A stretch of DNA of 64,000 nucleotides from Jaapia argillacea MUCL 33604 (lineage: Eukaryota > Basidiomycota > Agaricomycetes > Jaapiales > Jaapiaceae), in the NCBI GenBank assembly GCA_000697665.1, contig KL197710.1, positions 2,083,036-2,147,035 of the forward strand, read 5' to 3'. The translations under genes and the position numbers were made by a program. Below are positions 58,371-64,000 of this stretch, piece after piece; position 1 is the first letter of the stretch, and every line of letters starts with the position of its first letter. Under the pieces are notes generated by a model, which did not search any database, was not told the DNA's origin, and worked only from the letters and a program-made list of their open reading frames with translations.

Positions 58371-59303
58371 TCACCGCCCACCTTCCCCAACACCCGCTAC
58401 CAGGTCCTTCGACTTGACCCTCCAACTAAGACTCCTCACCAACGCCATCCTTCTCGACTTGGAAACCAAAACCCTCTTCTCCGGTGACCGTTCCGCGGGC
58501 GAAGTGAAAGACAACGAAAATACCGGCGTGGAAGGTGATTGCGGATCATGAGTCTTCGATGGGAGGTTCCCACTTGCAGAAGAGAAGATGCTTCGCATTT
58601 TCCGGAACAAGCCCGTTTTCTCTCTCTTCTCGCCTTGATTTACCCTCTCCCGAGCTCTGGGTTCCGCTCTGGAACGCGTTTCCTCTCCTTCCTCCTCCTC
58701 CTCCTCTTCGCCACTCTCCTCTCTATCGTCCTCAACGTGGTCCCTGCCGGTCCCTTTCCTATCGTCATACTCAACGTAAACCCCCGGCCTAAACCCGGCA
58801 TCGTAAGGCAGCGCCTTACACACATACGTACTGACGTTCGGTGTGTGCGGTCTCGATGCATGCCTTGACCGGGGCCGCCGGGATGACCTCGATCCCGGCC
58901 GTCGGCGGTTTTTCTGAGACTTTTGATGCTGTAGGAATGGAGAGGTGTTGACATTTGAGTTTACGGTGAGGAGGATGGATTGCGTTGGAGTAGATTGGGA
59001 GGGTGGCGAGAGGCGGCAAGTGGATGTGGACTCGATGCGTGAAGGGAAAGAGGAGGGGGGTGAGCCTGGTGGGGCTTGGGACAAGAGCGGAGAGCGAAGT
59101 GGTGTTGAAGCGAGAGAAGGCTGTGTAGATAAAGGAGCCAAATGTGAAGCTGAAGCGCTCGGTGTTGAATGATCGGCAAATAAACAGAGGCTTGAAGTCG
59201 AGGCGTAGTCGGGTGGCGGCAGGCTTATAGCGGGGAGAGTGATATTATGGCCACCCTGCCTTTGTTTCTCTCTCTGTCTAGCTGACAGGGTCTGAGAGGC
59301 CAT
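58371..59303 (-). CDS. Low-complexity protein with acidic run and basic ends
   Basis: A single open frame of 310 codons with no recognised domain. The order is: basic start (SARQREKQRQGG), Ser/Pro-rich part (PPSSFPSRIESTSTCRLSPP), Arg/Ser-rich part (RRRPGSRSSRRPRSRHASRP), a conserved-looking block HTPNVSTYVCKALPYDAGFR-PGVYVEYDD, a long acidic run of glutamates, RERVNQGEKREKTGLFRKMR, and a basic C-terminus with RMALVRSLSWRVKSK. The acidic run could be a slippage tract. The only stretch that looks structured is around YVCKALPYDAGFRPGVYVEY. Probably a real gene given length and lack of stops, but GC-rich low-complexity DNA can give chance frames. Confidence 0.55.
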   Translation of the reverse strand: MASQTLSARQREKQRQGGHNITLPAISLPPPDYASTSSLCLFADHSTPSASASHLAPLSTQPSLASTPLRSPLLSQAPPGSPPSSFPSRIESTSTCRLSPPSQSTPTQSILLTVNSNVNTSPFLQHQKSQKNRRRPGSRSSRRPRSRHASRPHTPNVSTYVCKALPYDAGFRPGVYVEYDDRKGTGRDHVEDDREESGEEEEEEEGEETRSRAEPRARERVNQGEKREKTGLFRKMRSIFSSASGNLPSKTHDPQSPSTPVFSLSFTSPAERSPEKRVLVSKSRRMALVRSLSWRVKSKDLVAGVGEGGR

Positions 59304-60024
59304 GGTAGCGTCTGTTACAGAGGCAGGAGACAGGAGTTGCCTCGTTGGTGAGTTGCTGCGAGAGTGGGAGGACTTGGGCGACGTAGAAATGGGATAGATC
59401 TTATAGGAGTGTGATGGTGCGGTGGGTGCATGGCTGGGTTGGGGGCCATCGATTCGAGAGCGTGGGTGCTGGAAGAAAGTTAAAACCTAAAAGGAAGGAA
59501 ACGAAGAGACTAGGCAACAGACCTGTCCCGCCATTGTGTGAGGTAAAAAGGAGCTGAGTATGGCTATTCGTGGATGAATTCAGCGGGAGTCAGCTCACGG
59601 TCAGCGGACGAGGGAGAGTGAGAGATATAGGTAGAATGGATGCCGGAGGGAACGACCGGATTGTTGGATCGCAGCAGGGAAGGGCACGAAGAACATCTCG
59701 TGTCGAGGAAGCGGAGAAAGGGAAGCAGAAGCGGCCCAAGGAAGCATGTTGGCTCTGTGGCGTCGATGGATTCACATCACACTGATATCCCAGAACCCTC
59801 GGAAGTCTCGACGGAAGCAGACCATGTGGAGCAACAAATCATTAAACCGACCAAGTCCGCATCACAGAAGCACAAAAGTCCTCATCCAAGTTGCGTCTAA
59901 TCTCTCTTCGATGCCATATGCTCCACCAACAACAACTCCGAACCACGGCAGAAGCATGTCACGTGACCACTCTTCACAACCCTTCACAAATCGACAAGAT
60001 GATACATGGACGTACACTTCCTCT
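59304..60024. other. Intergenic region, no gene seen
   Basis: About 720 bases upstream of the low-complexity gene and downstream of RNase Z. Several short open frames, none with a motif. Confidence 0.4.
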
Positions 60025-61797
60025 TCACTCTTCCGGTGTTCTCGGCTTCTTGTGCGGTCGACTCGACGCCGGGTTATGCCGCCGACTCTGTCCTTGCGAC
60101 GACGACCCGCCCGGTGTCCCCGCCGTACTGCTCGACCCTTCGCTGCCACCTCTCAGCTGCCTATTTCCCGACCCAGACCTGCTGGAACGATCGTCATGGT
60201 GCCGTTTCCTGCGATGTTTGCCATTCCCTTGCGTTCTTCCATTACCACTACCGCTCCCACTTGCTGCCGCAGGCGTACCACGCGAGGAGCTTGACTCCAT
60301 CTCCATCTCCTCCACCTGCTCCGGGCCTGGAGTGGGCTGAGCAACGGGTGCATCGACCTTTTCGGGAGGGATAATCACTCGCATGAAATCGATCGCGGCG
60401 CAAGCCTGGCTGGGAACTCTGCCCCAAGCTTCCGTCGCTTGCCGTTCCATTTCTTTCAAGATGTTGTTCCGTAAACGGGGGTTGTTCGATACTAATGGCG
60501 CTGGAAATCTATGTCCAGAAAATCAGGCAAAAATAAATAGAAAGACGCTTCAGATGATCTCACCTCGCACCCAAATGATTCAACACCAGCTTTTTCGCTC
60601 CAACTTTCTTCGCAAACTCACCAGCCATCACAGGAGTCGAATGTCCCCTCTCAGAGCATTTCTCCCTAACAATCGCTTTACTCCTCTTACTCATAGGATC
60701 AACAGATGTAGGAATGTGAGCATCTGTAGCTTCGTGTACTAATAAATCCGGCGAAGGGGATGTGCATAGGGGTGCGAGGGCTGAGGGATCAGAGGTATCC
60801 CCGAGGATAACGACTTTGCGAGGGAGATACGTGGGAGCCATTGGGTGTGGCGGACGAATCGGTGGGTTGGCAGTTACGATGTAACCAATGCACGGGTCTA
60901 CCAAACAAAAGCAGCATCGAGGTGTCAAAAAACTGGGTAACGCAAAAAGGACCAAAAACTGACCACGATGGATAATTGAACCAGCATCAACGACAACCTC
61001 TCCCCCACCCGCTTGTTCCCTAACAAACCCCCTCCAAAACCCATCCTCATCCATCACAATATCCATACCAACCTCTTCATTCACATGTCTCCCTTCCTCC
61101 CTATCTGCACTCGGCTCCTCACTCTCACCACCCTCTCCTCGCACGAGAAGCTCGTGTACGACAAACCGGTCATCAGGGTGTGACCGAGAGTGTGTGAGAT
61201 CAAATATGGTTCTGATGAATGCGCGGAGACCGCGTGGACCGTAGAGTTCTAGACGTTTGGCTTGGCCGAAGGCTTGTGAGGAGCCTGTGTCTGAGGTGGT
61301 TGGAGGAGCTCGGAGGACGTTTCGGATAAGGGTTATAATGCCCATTGTGTGATCGGCTGGGGGGTCGAAGAACGAGAATAAGTAGGACGAGGGTATAAAA
61401 GATGGCTGAGCCACTCACCATGCATATGTGTGATAAAAACCTTGCTGACCCTCGCAGCTCTCAAGTATTGCTGTCCTTGAGGTCCTCGAGGTTGGAAGAA
61501 AAACTGGCGAAGTGTACCTTCCGCACAATCGATCACTATTCCATATCACAACGGTATTTTTCGAGTGACAGGGTGCCAAGTTGTTTGTGCGTGACGAAGC
61601 AACGCACAAGATGGCAAAAAGAGAGGAGGAATGAACAGAATGTGTTAGACGCCGTGTGGCAGATAAGGGGGAGAAAGTGTACTCCACAGTGATCCGTCCC
61701 CAATGGTGTCCATGACCAGACTAGAACAGTTGCGGGACTCTGAGGGACCGCCTCCACTCGAAGTCCCTAAGAATGTGACGTTGATATACTGAGACAT
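60025..61797 (-). CDS. tRNase Z (short form), tRNA 3'-end processing
   Basis: Zinc metallo-beta-lactamase nuclease that removes 3' trailers from pre-tRNA. Start MSQYINVTFLGTSSGGGPSE; then IVDCAEGTLRQFF, VFITHMH across an intron into ADHTMGIITL (the HxHxDH metal site is complete), RLELYGPRGLRAFIRTIFD, CIGYIVTANPPIRPP, KVVILGDTSDPSALAPLC, LLVHEATDAHIPTS, HSTPVMAGEFAKKVGAKKLV and LNHLGAR (metal-site histidine). After the catalytic part a conserved tail AAIDFMRVIIPPEK leads to an unusual 110-residue Ser/Gly/Arg-rich end (PGGSSSQGQSRRHNP, RPHKKPRTPEE). An in-frame ATG at 61879-61881 would add 28 residues (MAGPETGLGFARTRLLF start) that look like a possible organelle signal. Confidence 0.92.
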
Positions 61798-61935
61798 GAT
61801 GAGGATACAATTATACAAGAGAGTGAGGGGAAACAGCAGTCGAGTTCGCGCAAACCCTAACCCCGTCTCCGGGCCGGCCATTTCACCTCCACAAGGTCAG
61901 TTTATGCGGAAATAAATCTATTATTCAGAGCCCGT

Positions 61936-63611
61936 CTAAAGAGATCCTCTAACGACCTTGTCTACGCTCTCGGCAAAGTATTCAATGTTGCCACCATTGA
62001 GACCAGCCATCGAGATACGCCCATCAGCAGTCATGTAAATATGCGCCTTCTCGGCCAAAGCCTTGCATTGTTCAGGTTGAAGACCGGTAAAGCTGTATGG
62101 GATCAATTAGTATCACTATCCGAGCATTAAGGGACATGGTTACAAACCTGAACATGCCAATCTGGCTCTTGATATGGCCCCACTCCCCAGGAGTCTTCAA
62201 CGTATCCGTCAAAGAGTCGTACAACTTCTCCCTCATAGAGATAATTCTCTCCGCCATACCCTTCACCTCATCCTCCCACTCCTTGTACAAAGCCCCATCG
62301 CTCAAGATCGCATTGGCGATCCGAGCACCGTGAAGAGGGGGGTTCGAGTACATCGGTCGAATAACAATCTTCAACTGACTCTCCACCCTGGCCTTTTCTT
62401 CAGGTGACTCGGTAACGAGGGAGAATGCACCGACACGTTCGCCGTATAATCCCATGTTCTTGGCAAAGGATTGAGCTAAGGCAATTTGGTGGCCTTCGGA
62501 GACGAAGTGACGGACGGCGAAGGCGTCACGGGATGTGGAGCCTGAAGCGAAACCTTGGTAGGCCATGTCGAAAAAGGGAAACAATTGTTTCTCCTTCACT
62601 AGGTCGGAGAGTTCAGACCATTGTTCTTGGGTAGGATCGACACCCGTGGGGTTGTGTGCACAGGCGTGGAACAGGACGATCGACTTCTCGGGGGCATTCT
62701 AAGGGAGGCAGAGCTTGTCAACGACGGTGAAACATATGTCAACGTTTCGCCGATGCTCACCTGCAAGTCCTCCTTCAAACCCGCAAAATCCAAACCTACG
62801 GTCTTCTTGTCAAAGTACCGATACGTTCGGACCTCCAAACCAGAATCACGGAAAACAGAGTGATGATTTCCCCAAGTGGGCACGGGAAGGTAGATGACCT
62901 TGGCGTGAGGGTAAAATTTCGCCAGAAAAGCACCACCGATTCGGAGAGCACCGGTACCGGAGATGGATTGAGTTACCGCAATCTGTGAAATGGAACCCAG
63001 TATCAGCGGTGCAATAGGGGAAAAGACGGACATATGTTTGCTCACCGAGTTGGACGCAAACGGTGCACTCTCAGCTCCGTAGGCAAGTTTGGCAGCATTC
63101 TTGGTGAATTCTGGGAGACCAGTAATGGGGAGGTACTCCTTGTCTGGGTGGGAAGAAGCCAAAAGCTCCTCGGCCTACGATTACAGCAAATGAGCAATGG
63201 GGATAGGTAGACTTTCAGCAGGAAAATCTCACCTTCTTCACGCTGCTGAGAACGTACGGCTTTCCTTTGTCATCTCTGTAAGCACCGACACCGAGGTTGA
63301 TCTTCTTCGAGTCTTTGTCTGCCTTGAACGCTTCTGACACGCCTGTGAACGAACCGAAGGTCCTATTTCAGTCCACCAAGTCCCACGAACAGCGATTCTT
63401 ATGATTTAGAGGGAATAGAGTGGAAACAAAACAGGCAAATTGGGAGGAACTGGGTCCATCAAATACCCAGATGAAATGGGTTGCACGTACCAAGAATGGG
63501 ATCGGGAGGACCCGCTGGGACAGCTGACCAGGTGGACACGGGAGCTGCTGTTGCGGACATACGGAGGGTGTTGACTGCTGTACGAGCAAAAGGGCGTGAA
63601 ATGGCCAGCAT
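61936..63611 (-). CDS. AAT1: Mitochondrial aspartate aminotransferase
   Basis: PLP enzyme exchanging amino groups between aspartate and 2-oxoglutarate, part of the malate-aspartate shuttle. A presequence ([20 protein letters not shown]) precedes the mature start [20 protein letters not shown]. Key motifs are [64 protein letters not shown] (substrate-binding region), [15 protein letters not shown], the PLP lysine in [15 protein letters not shown], and [14 protein letters not shown]. The last exon gives [20 protein letters not shown] and ends [10 protein letters not shown]. All invariant residues visible are kept, so it should be active. The presequence points to the mitochondrial rather than the cytosolic form. 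Confidence 0.94.
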
Positions 63612-64000
63612 TTTGAAAGGAGGAGAAAGAGGTGGGTCTGGCACTGAAATTTTAGCGGTATCAAGTGTTTTGTGTTGCAAGCATGCAGCTCCACTCCCTG
63701 GCGCTCTCGCCACTTTTCCCCGAAGGGTTTGCCGAAACTTGCCGATGACGACAAGTCTGCGAGCATGTCAACCGCGGACACAAGTCGCTTGCAACTTGCG
63801 ACAGAATCTCTCCAGTTCACTTCAATCATCTTTGCAAAAGATAGTGAATTCGTCTTCAAGGTTTGCTACAGGCTCAACGAAATCCTAAGTTTTCAACTCC
63901 AAGCCTATCAGCACATGCGGCCGAAGTCCAGATCTGATCAGATATGCCCTATTTCCCAAAATAATCAACATCTAGCATTGACTGGGACTGACTCGTCTTT
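63612..64000. other. Upstream region of aspartate aminotransferase, window edge
   Basis: About 390 bases of promoter and flank; no gene is seen before the window ends. Confidence 0.4.

Noticed and set aside
59862-60340. Plus-strand open frames of about 150 codons opposite the RNase Z tail
   Set aside because: They mirror low-complexity coding sequence on the minus strand, where the frame joins the catalytic domain through a clean intron.

Overview
The window looks like chromosomal DNA of a filamentous basidiomycete, most likely an agaricomycete. Coding regions are cut by many short GT-AG introns of about 45-65 bases, genes are tightly packed on both strands, and several products belong to families familiar from mushroom-forming fungi (GH5_7 mannanase, secreted RlpA-like protein, eIF3h, expanding F-box families). 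I see no tRNA, rRNA, CRISPR array, complete transposon or bacterial-type operon. About 33 protein-coding loci are supported. Gene limits were read by eye from reading frames, splice sites and protein motifs, so exon edges in the long multi-exon genes are approximate.

Layout. 1-16 kb: IPI1 (pre-rRNA processing, cut by the window edge), a secreted beta-mannanase, a small unknown, an ERI-1-like 3'-5' exonuclease, an NPC2-type lipid transfer protein, a four-helix membrane protein, a secreted RlpA/barwin-like protein, a putative tiny membrane protein, eIF3h and a ZRC1-type zinc transporter. 16-30 kb: Mediator subunit Med5, a GRIP golgin, a MYND protein, RIO2 kinase head-to-head with the NatD histone acetyltransferase, and the complex I ESSS subunit. 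30-41 kb: GcvH, mitochondrial EF-Tu, PEX14, an unrecognised gene, the SPF30 splicing factor, and two fungus-specific genes, transcribed away from each other, that appear to be paralogues. 41-54 kb: eIF4E, a Pil1/Lsp1 eisosome protein, an MTM1-type mitochondrial carrier, Vam7, a membrane-anchored methyltransferase, a DUF7053-like protein, Snf4 and an Ssh4-type SPRY protein. 54-64 kb: two F-box paralogues plus a decayed third copy, an unknown basic/acidic protein, RNase Z and mitochondrial aspartate aminotransferase.

Most genes are unrelated housekeeping functions. Mitochondrial metabolism and translation recur (ESSS, GcvH, Tuf1, MTM1, aspartate aminotransferase), as do protein synthesis and ribosome assembly (IPI1, RIO2, eIF3h, eIF4E). 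The least ordinary parts are the divergent paralogue pair at 37.2-40.8 kb, the F-box cluster at 54.3-57.8 kb, and several short or fragmentary coding-like stretches with no recognised family.
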